A DNA stretch of 64,000 bases from Odontesthes bonariensis (Eukaryota; Chordata; Actinopteri; Atheriniformes; Atherinopsidae), in contig NC_134520.1 of the NCBI RefSeq assembly GCF_027942865.1, positions 4,710,501 through 4,774,500 of the forward strand. Reading direction: 5' to 3'. Below the pieces are notes generated by a model. That model saw only the letters and a list, made by a program, of their open reading frames with translations. It did no database searches and had not been told where the DNA came from. The position numbers were made by a program, and so were the translations under genes. This document shows positions 12,501-34,802 of the stretch, one piece after another (position 1 is the first letter of the stretch; each line of letters begins with the position of its first letter).

Positions 12501-14382
12501 TCTTACGTGCCCACAGTTTCGTGTTTTGTGCTTCACACTGTAGCTGATAGTGTTTAGTTGTGAGAAGATTAAAGAGGAGAAACTTTTTCCGTGAGTGGGG
12601 TTAATCACTCCCTCACTAATGTCCTTAGATAACAGGTTAGCAAAGCTCTCACCTAATTATAGTTTGCCTCTTGATTCTGACCAAACAGTTAATTGATTAG
12701 CAAAAATCCGATCGTTATGCATTGCAAAACAGTTATGTGGCAGGTAATCTTAAAGCAAACTGCATTCTCTCTGATGATATAAGGTGAAGACCTCTTTTTA
12801 ACTCGGACAAGTGTTCAGTCACTAACTGCTGAGGTGTGGCAAACCTTTGACACCGGTGATGTAAGTGTGGGAGAGCACAGTTGAACCGAGGACAAGACAA
12901 ATCAGAACCTCGTGGTTTGTGGAAGGCAGTACTTTGAGTTTGTTTGCAGTTGAGCGTCAACCAGTAGGCTATGTGTGTCCACTTATCCACATGAAGCAGT
13001 GTCATTTGTGATTGTGGCTATTCCAAAATATGAAAGACATAAATTAAATTCATAACAATTTATTTAAAAAGTGGCACTACGGGTCCAGCTATGGATTGAT
13101 AGATGAGCCATGTTTCATGCTCCTCCTCTGGATCAATTGCTGAAGTTGATCAATATTTGCAGGAGCTGGGAGCTTTCACGTTGCATGAGAATACATCAGC
13201 ACTACTAAATAAATGACCAAAATTTTCTACAATTAGCATCTTTATCCGGCAACATTCCATCGTGATCAACCTTTGCCAGTTAAATAAATGTGGGACATTA
13301 ATACAAATGATTCATGTGTGTCGCTTGTCCCTCCACTAGTAGAGCGAATTAGATTTTAACAAATATAAATGTTGGTTTAATTGTCTGCAAACCTACTACA
13401 TGAGCAGCAAAATGTGCAGCTGTCAGCTGACATTGACTTATGATCTCCCCATGTCAGGGTGCTTGTAGAGTCAACGATTCAATTCTCTGGATATTCCAGA
13501 AAGAGCACACAAAAGACACTTCATCGTCATATCTTAAACCTGTTTATCAGTCACTTAAATCGTCAGCAGTTCTGTCATTTACAAGGTTTTTAATTCTCGC
13601 ATGTTGCAAAAGAAGACACACCGACAAATAGATAAATCTCTTTGTTGTTGGTGTTATTGGGCAGCACGTGTACAGCGGATCTTTGTGAGCGCATGTTCAG
13701 AACATTATTGTTATTGATGTCCAACAGTATTGATTTAAAAAAAAAAAATTCGAGGATAATGACAGGTCAGGACATCCTGTCACGAGAAGCCATGAAAGAC
13801 CAACGTGTGAGCACGATGCTCACACCAACACCTGCAAAGAGTTTAAAGATGCTCCGACCTCGTTCCCAAATATGACTAACATGCTTTACTCGTTTTCAGC
13901 CTTTTCACTTAAATATACTGTAGACATTTTCCTAAACAGTCCATGCTGACATATTGGTTGTTGATTAGCAAAGATACATGCAATATTTTTCACTCATTTA
14001 TCTGTAAAGGTTAGTTGTATTTCTAAGTTGACATCACTTTAAAAACATGACTCCAGCTGGGGCAGACATGTTGGAAGAAAGCAACAGAATTTGGGGAAAA
14101 AAACAAAACAGTTTTGTTAAGAATGTTTTGCTGCTGTTTCATAAGTCAGCGCAAATAAAAACTGAGCACTGCACCAGCGAAAAAACAGTCACATGCTTCG
14201 ATCTGTGAAATGCATATGGTCCTTACCACAGTTGGGAGCGATGCTCGCCGATCAACTTGTGTTTTCGAAGGCCTTCTGAAACTGTGTTTCCTTTCCCTGG
14301 AATGTCCGGCTTCTGCTCCGTGACCCCAGTAACTACTCATCCATTTTGTGAAGTTGCCATCATCATCTTCATCATTGTCCAT
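9516..14382 (-). CDS. lnp1: LNP1 orthologue with C-terminal RING-H2 finger
   Basis: Four minus-strand coding exons: 14382-14227, 12449-12216, 10984-10886, 9623-9516; 597 nt, 198 residues plus stop. Exon 1 (DGNFTKWMSSYWGH, then RRASLP) matches the N-terminus of human leukemia NUP98 fusion partner 1, and exon 2 (ITESFEKRLCLYDKRKMSG) matches its second conserved block. Exons 3 and 4 code a full RING-H2: CLIC near residues 137-140, then CTH, an H and a C across the exon junction, then C-x2-C near 175-178. The spacing C-x2-C-x15-C-x1-H-x2-H-x2-C-x10-C-x2-C is canonical, so E3 ubiquitin ligase activity is predicted. Every junction is phase 0 with GT-AG borders. Human LNP1, as I recall it, lacks this domain. 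A separate RING gene is less likely, because no start codon or promoter is evident before exon 3. The exon 2 acceptor could lie 6 nt further in. Confidence 0.82.
10249..10560 (+). other. Unrecognised 103-codon open frame inside an lnp1 intron
   Basis: A plus-strand frame, antisense to the intron between lnp1 exons 3 and 4, has a balanced composition and ends APFQRKSARL. An acceptor-like TTTTAAG precedes it near 10294 and a donor-like CAGTAAGT follows near 10687. I recognise no domain. It could be a chance frame, a decayed retrocopy or a terminal exon of an antisense transcript. Confidence 0.2.
11160..11480 (-). mobile_element. Internal fragment of a DNA transposon
   Basis: GCAGCATGTGGTTTAGCATT and the following Cys/Trp-poor frame on the minus strand parallel GCAGCACGTGGTTTAACATT at 56335 in a longer relic of the same repeat. 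The piece sits in the intron between lnp1 exons 2 and 3. It has no ends and no intact frame. Assignment rests on the similarity between the two places in this window. Confidence 0.5.
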
Positions 14383-17300
14383 AGTGAAAGCAGGCAGGAG
14401 TCTGAGAGACATGGTGCAGGCAGCCTTTTGGTGCAGCAAGTCCCAGCAGAACAGATTCAAATGTGATCCCAGCTCACTGGTGCAGAAGGAAAAGTCTACG
14501 CTCAGCTGACCTACTAAGTCTCTAAGTGACTGGCTGGTCTACTGCACACAACTGTCCCACAAGGGAAAGGTAACTCCCTTCAATTAGACGCCTTTAGCGC
14601 AGCTATTGTAGTTGTGTTATTCTCGGATGATCCAAAAATAGACAGCAGAGCTTTGGCTCGAGTCTCTAAATAAGAGAATCCTCTATAATATATTCATCGC
14701 TGATAGAAAGTGAAAGCGGAGGTGCTGGAAACAAACAGGGAGGCAGGAGTCACTGCTCGTATTTTGGCAGTGGGTGGGTGATCTGACCACTGCTTTTAAT
14801 CTTTCCATTGCAGTCGTGGGCCTCGGGGTAGACAACTGAAACTCCAATTTCCCCATACTTTCCACTGGCAGACTGCATCAAACCTGTCAATAATTATGGA
14901 GTGCCAACTCTGTCTCTGTGGGAGGCCTGGGGTTTGTATAATACAGAACAAATTGGGATCATATCTTATTGTAACACACTGGGTACAACTGAATTACAAA
15001 TGCAGCCCTGCAGTACAAGGCCAGAAACTAGTTACTACAATTATAGGAGAAAACAGGCTGATTTCAATTTGTGGAAAAACAAAACATTCCTCCACTCCTT
15101 CACAAACTGAAAGGATCAGTACGTTGCTTACTATCTTAAAGACCTGAGACTTAAGGAGGAGGACTAATCTGGGCAGCCACTCTTATGAGACATTCATGCT
15201 GCATGTCATGTAACCTCCAGCAAGCACAAAGATTACAGTAATCTGTTATGTCAAAGATGGGAATAGGTTTGGAGCTCACCTGAGGACAAAGGAATCTTAT
15301 GCATGATGCAAAATGTAAAACATGCGTCCACTGAAACAATCATATAGTTTTCGATGACATGTACTTCAAAATAATCCCACATTCAGATTACATGTTAACT
15401 ACTTTTGAGCCCTTTATCTTTTGAGTACAGTCTTTTTCTTTTGTTTGAAAATGGGCAACAATATGTTCATTTACAAATCATGAATTGTATAAAGACCAAC
15501 AAAAGTGTCTTGAAAATCCTCCCAGGAACAAGAACCAGTCTGACAATTTATACGCAGACAAGTCAATGAAACCACCAGAAACAACAAACTGCATAAAAGA
15601 AAGACATGCAAACTTAATATATGTAACTGGTATATAATTTGGTGCCTTTGAGTGGATGACCTGCAAGGATTTACATTTCTTTAGTAGGTGCAGTTTCCAT
15701 CAAAACATGTCCCTGCCTGGCAATAGCACAGACATGTCTCAGTAGTCAGAGCTTAACAGACATCTATTGGCAGCAGCTACAACTAATTCAGACAGGGCTA
15801 ACAATAGCAGGCTCATTTTTGAGAAATGAAAGAGAGAATCAAATAAAAGATAAGATAAAAATAAAATAAGATTTTATTCAAGTCAACATTCCCCATCCTT
15901 AGTGTAATATATCTCCTTAGCTTTATTACCTTTGTATTGCAACTATAGTGTTTTACTGTAGCTTCAACATGCAATAAATACAAGACTCTTGTGTCTCATC
16001 TCATCAGGTGTTTGTGGTTTAGTGGCAAAATTGATTTATGTTTTTTCATTTTTTCAAACAATCATTACCTATTTTGAGGGAAGCCTGTTTGAAACCATTT
16101 GGCTTTGACGGCTCAAAGTGTACTCGGTTTTTACATGTTTTACACGCAAACATCTTAGATAAAAACATTTTACTCTGCAAAAATATTTTGCTTTTTTATA
16201 TAGTAGAGTTCAGAGAAGAGGAAAAAAACAACAAGCAACAATCCCCTAACAGTGTGAATAATTTCCAGGATTGGAAAAAAGGAACCCTGCACAAGTTATC
16301 CCATCAGAACGCAATGTTACTGCAAGGCTCCATATCGCTCAAGCTTCCGTATACCCAGCTAAATACAGCTGACTTTGAAAAGTGTTCAGTGCTGCTCACT
16401 GTTTGACGACACATGGCCTTGGGCACAAATTAAGCAGTCAGACCTCAGCGCTGTCCAGACAGACCAGCATTAAGCTCCTAAATGGGAGACAGAGGAGCCT
16501 GAAGCTGAGAAAGATACAGACACATTTAAACAAATCATACGATAAATCAACATTGATCTGAATTAAAAAAAAAAAAAGATATTAACAAAAGAACATAACT
16601 TTAACTGTGAAAATAAACCAAACCACACTGAAGCTTTGCGTTTGAATGACAACAGAAAGGGTTTCCTCTTTTCTTATTTTTTTCCTCACGGGGACTGATA
16701 CTGTACCTAGACTAGCATTTTCAAGTATTTACTTTTGTTGAGTGCTTGGATGTAAAAGGCAGCAGCATTGCCATCTGGTGGCCGCAGTCAAACTGCACAC
16801 ATACAAATAGGAATTTGGTTCATGTAGAATTACTTTTACTAGACAACAGATTGTTCTCTTTGTGTGTTTTCCAACATATGCTACGTTTCTAATCAGCCGG
16901 AGTGCCTTATTGATTTCAAACTTTAAACTAAGAGTCCATTTGGCATCCAGATTGGATGTATTTTTGTTGGCTGTGTGCAGTTTTAATACATTTTATTATT
17001 CAAGTACCAGTCTAAAGGGTCATATGATCCGTAAATAATTTTAGATCTGTAATCATTTCAGTTATTGCTTTTAGTCCATGTGGTCCACGACGAATAAGCC
17101 TAAAACTAAACTGTAAATATGTATCTCAGGAAAGGCCTTCAGTAGATTTCTTATTCTGTGGACTAAATCTGGGCTACGAAAATGCACACCACAACAAAAC
17201 ACAGATCTGTGGTCAGTGGTTAGGCGTCATTCTCCCAGCTGGCCTCTGCGTAGATACGTAAGAGTAAGAGCCACCACTTTTCTGTGGAGGGCAGCATTAC

Positions 17301-17420
17301 GCCCTACAGTGCTCAACTTGCCGTAAATTCAGTAGAAGAAGAAGAAGAAGAGTCGGCGCTTGCTCACGCTTTCAGGTGGTGTACTGGCTGGCTAACCATT
17401 GCTAGGTTCGGTTGTGTATC
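14383..17420. promoter_or_regulatory. Divergent intergenic region between lnp1 and tomm70
   Basis: lnp1 (minus) and tomm70 (plus) are transcribed away from this 3-kb region, so it must hold both promoters. No coding exon is seen; the longest frame (16038-16406) is AT-rich without motif. A CTCF-like word lies at 16770-16786. Close to tomm70 there is an AAG repeat (17337-17351) and GC-richer sequence. Confidence 0.5.
16770..16786 (+). promoter_or_regulatory. CTCF-like motif
   Basis: GCCATCTGGTGGCCGCA fits the CTCF core at most positions (CCA, GG, GGC). It lies between the divergent promoters of lnp1 and tomm70. Visual match only. Confidence 0.3.
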
Positions 17421-20400
17421 ATGGCTGCTTCAAAGCCAGTCGAACCCCAGTCTGGGACTGGTTTACCCCGCTGGCAGCTGGCACTGTTAGTCGGGACCCC
17501 CATAGTGCTTGGAGTAGGTGCAGTTTACCTCTGGAATCGCAGCAGGACGAAGGAAAGGAAAGGGACCGGGGAGCGGAAAACACCAGAAGGCAGCGCCAGT
17601 CCCGTGCAGGGCCAAGAAGGCGCAGCTCAAGCCAGTCGGGAGCAGGAGAATATGGTACTACCTCTGCAGCCCCTGACTACTCGTGTTTATGCAGCTGTCC
17701 TCAAATGAGCATGGTTTGCGTTGGTACTCCACGTTAACGTTGCTGCCTACACGTGTTATTGCTATATAAGTAGGGTCAAGGACACCTAACGTTACTGACG
17801 CCTATAGTGGCGGCTACCTTCATGAGAGCAAGGCCGACAGTCACCGGTTCGTCGGTGTGGATTAGCAAATGCTAGCTAGCGGTCTTATCGTGCTAACGTT
17901 TTCGTGGTAGCTAGGTTAACATGCGTGGCCCCTGTTTTCTAACACCACATACATGTAAAGCACCACATACGTGAAACAGAAACTGTTTGCATGTGGATGG
18001 TGATTTAACCACTACTTTAAACAGTAAAAGCACGACAAGACAGGTTAACGTAGATGTGCAATGTTGTTTCGGGGCATGTTAGCTGGTTAACGCAGGTTTC
18101 TCACAGCGTCAAGATGGGCGGGGATGGCTGTCATTTGAATCATCTGTTTTCGGTAAATGGTGCTTTTATTGGGGGGTATATTACTCCATAGGAGGTGTTC
18201 ACCTCATTCATTACACTGTCATTAATAGGTAGTGAGCTCTATCAGTCATATTTAACAAATATTTGATCCACCTTTTTTAAAAAGAAAAAGTACTTTAGAA
18301 ATGTCTTTAACTGTACATTTCTTTTATGGTTGTGTTTTCAGTCTAACTTGAAAAAACATACTAATAGAATTAGAGTTGCAAAAAAAAAAAAAAAGGCTAT
18401 TTAAATTGACAGGCATTTCAACTGGACTCAATTTCGAGGCATTTATTTCTCAGTAACAGGTTAACCAGTAACAGGTGTCTGCGTTAACCAGACACTGTAG
18501 TGAGTGTCTGTAGTTCCACCTGTTGTTGAGTGTGTAGCTTCTCTCTGCTGTTACAGAGGCATTATATGTGCTTAGTAAGTCTATCTGAGTAACCTGTTGA
18601 GGCTTTGGTTGCTGTAGCAGTATTCCATTTTTCAGATTTTGTCATACTTGGGCTAGCTTACTTTACATTGCACTTCTTCCTGTTAGCCGTGACTTAATCA
18701 CAATATTATCTATCACTGAAATGAATACACGGATCAATATCTGCTCAAATCAGTGTTACTGATTACTGATAAAGGCTTCACAGCAACAACACCTTTGGGC
18801 TTTAGTTCTTGAGCCACTACTACTGAGCCACACAAGAGACAATTGAATCCATAAATTTTTCCTTCTGTTTCTGTTTCATTTAGAGCCCTTTGGATCGTGC
18901 CCAGGCAGCAAAGAACAAGGGCAACAAGTATTTCAAGGCTGGCAAGTACGAGAACGCCATCCAGTGCTACACAGAGGCAATTGCTCTCTGCCCCACAGAC
19001 CAGAAGGCGGATTTGTCAACGTTTTACCAGAACAGAGCAGCAGCCTACGAACAGCAGGTTGGCATCATCTTGTGAAGTGTGCAGAAATGTCTTCAAGCGA
19101 ATGATCCGGTGCTTCTTCAGCATTGTAGAAGAGCACATGTGCAAAGAAAAGTAATACAATGAGGTCCAAAAGTTTGCGCTCTAGCACTAAAAGTGTTGAT
19201 TGTGTTACAAATGCTCTCAGTGACATATTGTCCACTGCAGAAAGCCGCGGTTACTGTTGTTTGGTCAATGTGTCACAGGTTTGTGTGCAAATCATCAACA
19301 TTCCTCTCCTTTGTGTTTGACTGAAGTCGTGCTTACTACATGCGAAAGAAAACCTCCGTTAGCCTAAAACGGCAGCCATGCAGTAAAGTTTGACCAGGCT
19401 GAACTGTCATTTCAGAGTAAGTGGACAGAAGTGGTACAGGACTGCTGTCAGGCCGTGGAACTAAATCCACGTTATATCAAGGCTCTATTCAGGAGGGCCA
19501 AAGCTCTGGAAAAACTGGACAATAAGAAGGAGTGCCTAGAAGGTAAGAAAACTATTGATTCTTATAAAAATGTCCTTTTTACAGTTTTCTGTAAAAATTG
19601 TGCCTTTTTGATAGTCACCTTTGTTCTCGCTCCACACTCCAGATGTCACAGCAGTGTGTATTCTTGAGGCCTTCCAGAACCAACAGAGCATGCTGCTCGC
19701 AGACAAGGTGCTGAAACAGCTTGGAAAAGAGAAGGCCAAAGAAAAATACAAGGTACTCCTTCATTTTAAAAGGATTTTCTTTACTTTTTCTTTCCCCTAA
19801 ATGTGTGTGTTGAGTAATCTTTTTTTGTTTGTTTGTTTTCTTCTCCCAAAATACCTTTTTTCTGCAGAATCGCGAGCCAATGATGCCTTCTCCTCAGTTC
19901 ATTAAGTCATACTTTAGCTCATTTACTGATGACATCATCTCCCAGCCCCTGCAGAAGGGTGAGAAAAAAGATGAAGACAAGGACAAGGAGGGTGAGGCCG
20001 CTGAAGTCTCTGAGAGGTCAGACTTTTCTCTTGATCTAGACAATTCTAAAAACCTGAGTTTGACCAGGAAGGGTGGGTATTCTGGTGTTGCAGAACAAGA
20101 TGCTGACACTGTGCCATAGGAATCCCTTTTTTCTGAGGTTTTCATTTGGTTGGTTAATTAGGAAATCTTGTCATAAGAGATTTAATGACAAGGAAAACTG
20201 GCAGCTATTTTCTTTTGAACATGAATTTGTTAAAGAAATGCAGTGGCTATCGAGAATTTAGAGATTCAGTGGATGTTTTGACTTCTTAGTTTAATTTTGG
20301 GGGCCCGTTAGAATTGTTTGACATGCTTAAATCCCTAATAACATCCTTTTTTCCCATGTATTGTACATTGCTGCAGTCCCTCTTGTGCCCTTCTGTCTGT

Positions 20401-22707
20401 AAAGCTCAGTTTTACTTCCTGTCTCTTTGAAGCTACCCTGCTGAAAAGCTCAGTGCTCATTCTTTGTTGGGTATAACAAACTAGCTACTTGTCAGGTGTA
20501 AAAACATGAACTGACCTTTTTAAGATGCACTCCTCCTCATCTTTCTTCACTGTTTTCCTCAGCTCTGGCTACCTGAAGGCAAAGCAGTACATGGAGGAGG
20601 AGAATTATGACAAAATCATCAGTGAATGCACCAAGGAAATCGAGTCAGGAGGCCGATACACAGCAGAGGCCCTGCTGCTGCGAGCCACATTCTATCTGCT
20701 GATTGGCAACGCTAACGCTGCTCAACCCGATTTGGACCGGGTGATCAACATGCAGGACGCCAACGTGAAGGTATATATGCTGTACATTGTAATCAGGAAT
20801 TTAACAGTTGTTAGAGTTGATTAGCAAAACTAAAGGTCTTTCCCTTGGTGTTACCCATAAGCTAAAGAAAAAACACACAGTCTGAGAGACGTGTCCCCAG
20901 TTTCTGTCAATATGCCATTTATTTAATTCCAAAGAAGCATGAAGTATGATACAAGAAGTCTATCAGGACTTCAGTGCATTTCTAGATTCATCGAATGATT
21001 TGAATCCAACGAAAACATCTTTTCTAAAAAAAAGCTGCAGCCTGACAGGTTCTCTCTCTGTACCGTCACAGCTACGAGCAAATGCTTTGATCAAGCGTGG
21101 GAGCATGTACATGCAGCAACAGCAGCCTATGCTTTCTACAAATGATTTCAACATGGCAGCCGAGATCGACACACGCAACCCTGACGTGTATCACCACAGG
21201 GGTCAGGTATTTCTACAGCTTCTCTTTGTTCTGTTATTGGCTCTCAGTTTTTTTTGGTGATTCGTGTCGGTGGACAGCCACCAGCTCGATGCTTGGGATG
21301 TCTCTGTATTTTTTTTGACAAGATCTCTGTGGTTTCTCTCAGCTGAAGATTCTGCTGGATCAGGTGGACGAGGCGGTGGGGGACTTTGATGAGTGCATTC
21401 TTCTCAGACCTGACTCTGCTCTGGCACAGGCACAGAAGTGTTTTGCCCTGGTAAGTAATCGCCTAAAGAACTTTAAAAAAAAAAAAAAAAAACTACCAAC
21501 AAGTAACGTTGTCTGCTAAAATCGAAGCCTGTGCTGAGTTGTTCTCCTCAATGTGTCCTTCAGTACAGGCAAGCTTATACTGGAAACAACCCGTCGCAGG
21601 TACAGACAGCCATGGACGGCTTTGAGGACGTTATCCGAAGGTTTCCAAAATGCGCAGAGGGATACGCTCTTTATGCTCAGGTGTGGAATTATTAACTTGA
21701 TTTCTCTCTTCACAAATAATAACAGAAGTGGTGAATATTTTTGATGCATAAATGGGGACAGTCATCAAGGTAAATCATGTCTACAGAGCATGTTACATAA
21801 ACCTGCACCAACGACTTTAATTATCTGAATGCAGTTCCTTGTACATTTTTATGTTAGATACCCTCTTTCCTTCTGCAGTGTTTTAATCATACCTTACTTG
21901 ATGATATCTGCACCTCCAGCAGTTTATAACAACATGGCCCATCTCTTATCATGAGTCAGTTGGTGATTAGATCATCTACTCATTCTTGTCACAGTTTTCT
22001 GGGAATTTGGTCAAAATAATGCGTTTCCGCTGGATTGTAATCTGACTGAAACATTTTGATAGAATTTGGAAAAGCACAGTAGCACCCCTAAGCCTTAATG
22101 ATGCGTTCAACCAAACCTTTTTTCATTTTGTCTTTGTGCTCTTTTCAGGCATTGACTGACCAGCAGCAGTTTGGAAAAGCTGATGAGATGTATGACAAGT
22201 GTATCGAACTGGAACCAGATAATGCTACTACATATGTTCATAAGGGGTCAGTCTGTTTTCCTTTATTTTTTGGTAGCATATTGATTATATTTGTGACCAT
22301 TCATAATTTGCCTGATTGATCGTTTGTAATTGTTCCATTTCTGTCCAGTTTGCTGCAGCTTCAGTGGAAACAAGACCTCGACTTGGGTCTAGACCTCATT
22401 AGTAAGGCGATTGAGATTGACAACAAATGTGACTTTGCCTATGAAACTATGGGAACCATTGAAGTCCAAAGGTGAGATTGACAGTTTATTTAAAGCTAAA
22501 CATTTGTTGTCCTTTTTTAAGTGCTTTCTGTAACCAGAGCCTTTGCTTAACAGGGGCAACCTGGACAAGGCGATAGAAATGTTCAACAAAGCAATCAACC
22601 TAGCCAAGTCAGAGATGGAGATGGCCCATTTGTACTCATTATGTGATGCAGCATACGCCCAGACGGAAGTGGCAAGGAAGTATGGGCTAAAGCCTCCCAC
22701 GCTGTAA
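17421..22707 (+). CDS. tomm70a: TOM complex receptor TOMM70
   Basis: Twelve plus-strand exons: 17421-17654, 18884-19057, 19416-19542, 19643-19752, 19868-20016, 20563-20770, 21072-21206, 21343-21450, 21564-21680, 22149-22246, 22349-22471, 22554-22707; 1737 nt, 578 residues (human 608). The start MAASKPVE is conserved; an upstream TTG is not needed. A single membrane anchor (LPRWQLALLVGTPIVLGVGA, residues about 15-36) holds the protein in the outer mitochondrial membrane. The cytosolic part is a chain of TPR repeats: the N-terminal clamp begins DRAQAAKNKGNKYFKAGKYE near residue 81 and in the family binds Hsp70/Hsp90 tails; C-terminal repeats bind carrier preproteins. The fish N-terminus is shorter than human, accounting for most of the length difference. 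Exon 1 uses the donor ATG-GTACTACC, which is weak, but phase and homology require it. The end KKYGLKPPTL-like (ARKYGLKPPTL) is the family end. Confidence 0.97.
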
Positions 22708-23437
22708 CTGCTCAGCCGACTGATAGCCAGCCACGGTCTTCGTTGCTGAACCCAACTGTGTTTAAAGTGCAACTGTCTAACTTAACTTTGATTTGTTAAA
22801 AGGAAAAAGAAAAAAAAATTACTGGATATTATGGCGAATAAAGGAAGGCCCCTGAATATGTACTGTGTTTACATCGCATTAAAGGGGTTTATTGTCATGG
22901 AAAAGAAGGTTTTCTATTCAGAATCAAACTGAGACTATGATCCAGGTCTCTGGTAGAGTCGGTGGTTTGTCAGGATGCGGGTTGGCCCTGACATGACCAG
23001 CACAGCCCTCTGCTGACACCGACTTCAATCACAACTTAATTAACAAAGATTTTATTACTCAGATAGAGGAAAACATACAGGAATGGTCATGTATACCTGT
23101 TGAAATTATTACCAACTTCGTGAAATGGAAGCATACTGAAATGGAAGCAGTCTGTGGAACCAATTACTGACATTGCGGCTTTTGTGACACTTCTGTCGAC
23201 AGAAAATACTGTGAGCGCTCCGAATGGTTCTGATAGACTGTTCACTTGTTAATTCACGCTGAGCTAAAGTGTCTGTTGTTTGTTTGTTTTTTTCCTTTCC
23301 CCAGCTGCTTCCATATTGTAACATACCTTTTCAGTTCTGAATGCAAGATGAAAATTTTTGTCAAAAGTGTGACGTCTGTATTTGCGACGCTGGAAATGAT
23401 CCCAGAGGTGCAGGGCCACAGAGAGGCCTGTTAAAAT

Positions 23438-23468
<31 letters not shown>

Positions 23469-24228
23469 TTGTAATATGATGGGTTTGTTTGTGTTTTTTT
23501 TTTTTTATAAACGTGCAGCATGTTCACTTTATAAATGTAAATGAATGCTTGAACACTAGTAAATCCTTAACTATGGGACTTTGAGCAGATCTTGTTTGAC
23601 TAGAAAACTAAGCCATTTTTTTTTTTTTTTTTAATGTTATTTTTACATTGCCTTTAGTGTCAGGCAATATCACCAGTGGATGGTTATTGAGTGGTCTTTT
23701 TTTCTTAGCTCGCATCAATTTAGAAATTAAGATTTATTTTCTATATTGTTTATTTTCCATCTATATAATTGGTTCCATCTTTTGACAGAGTTTTTAAGAC
23801 AATGGTTTCATCTTTTTTTTTTTTTCCTCTTTCAAAAAGTATTCTCACAACCTCTGCCATATCGTTATCAGCCCACATGCAGCCCTGAAAGAGTCTTGGT
23901 ACGGTGCATGATATGGTTCTCGAGTAGCATCTGATCGTGGTTTTGGAGAATTGGCTAAATTTTGGTACGTCCAGAGGTTTTGTGAAAACAAATTGAACTG
24001 CTCCTCTTCTCTTTGTGTGTAGTCAGTATTCTATTACACCGTGGAGCCAAATCCCGCCGCAGCTGGTGAGGATGACTGCTTAACTAGTCTTTCTCAAATG
24101 CAAAACTGGATTTAACTTTTAAAAAGAAATATATGTAACCTACATTTCGGCTGTTTGAATAAAAATATAAACTTTAATCAACAATGTGTATGTTGACCAA
24201 AGTGGAAGAGAATGTGAATCCTAATAAA
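22708..24228 (+). other. tomm70 3' UTR and poly(A) signals
   Basis: After the stop there is a 1.5-kb noncoding stretch with several T-rich tracts. AATAAA hexamers at 24158-24163 and 24223-24228 are the best polyadenylation signals. No exon is seen. Confidence 0.55.
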
Positions 24229-24980
24229 GGTACAATTCTTGGAATGAATTTCACTTCTGAAAGTTTCTTTGTCCTGTCAACTCGTCCCAATAACCCACAT
24301 CTGTGAATGTCATTCAATTCTTTAATATGATTTGTTTAATTTCATCTTTTGAAGTGCATAACTTCATTGCTTAAAAAAAAAAAAAAATGAGGTAGACAAT
24401 TAAGTTGGTATTTCAGGTATTTTCTCAATTTTTTTTTTCTTTCAATTGAAACTGAGTATTCAGACATGATCACTTTTTAAATGCACATCCTCAATATGAA
24501 GTGAGATGCCTTTAGGAGTTCTTATTTCAGGTGATATGTGTAATTTATTTAAACAAAAATCATTGGTTTCTGTAAGTGACAGCATCTATTATGGTCCTGG
24601 TAATATTCATCACTGCCATGTCATCAAAGCTATTTTAAAAAGTATATCAAATAACAGGGCTTTACTTGACATGGGCTGAAATGTTCACCGTGAGAAAGGC
24701 TTGACGTGCTTCCTGTATTTAAACTCCACTGGATCCACCCATTGGCGATTTAAAAGGTCTCAATAATAGTTTCGGTATTAAACACACATCTCAGTCAGCA
24801 TATGTTGCACATTATCAACTAGTTTACTGTGTAATTCTAGTTAGTTCATTATGTGTCACAAGTCGCATCTTAAAAGTCTTTTTTTCACTTTACAGGCAAT
24901 CTCGGTTGCTCATTAGTGACAACGATGTACGACATATCGGCCGTGTTGACGGCACGTGACGTGTCTCTGTCAACACAACA
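24229..24980. other. Intergenic spacer between tomm70 and tbc1d23
   Basis: About 750 bp without coding signal. The right end carries the tbc1d23 promoter, including the E-box/CRE-like cluster at 24953-24964. Confidence 0.5.
24953..24964 (+). promoter_or_regulatory. E-box (CACGTGAC) overlapping a TGACGTG word
   Basis: CACGTGACGTGT lies about 20 bases upstream of the tbc1d23 ATG. CACGTGAC is the core of USF/MiT-TFE (CLEAR-type) sites and TGACGTG resembles a CRE/ATF half. The position suggests a core promoter element of tbc1d23. Confidence 0.4.

Positions 24981-34802
<9,822 letters not shown>

Noticed and set aside
12268-12543. Plus-strand frame of 91 codons
   Set aside because: It is the shadow of lnp1 exon 2 on the opposite strand.
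16038-16406. 122-codon plus-strand frame
   Set aside because: Low-complexity, AT-rich and without any recognisable domain; likely chance.
17412-17420. Upstream TTG as start of tomm70
   Set aside because: A non-ATG start is unnecessary; MAASKPVE from 17421 matches the human N-terminus exactly.
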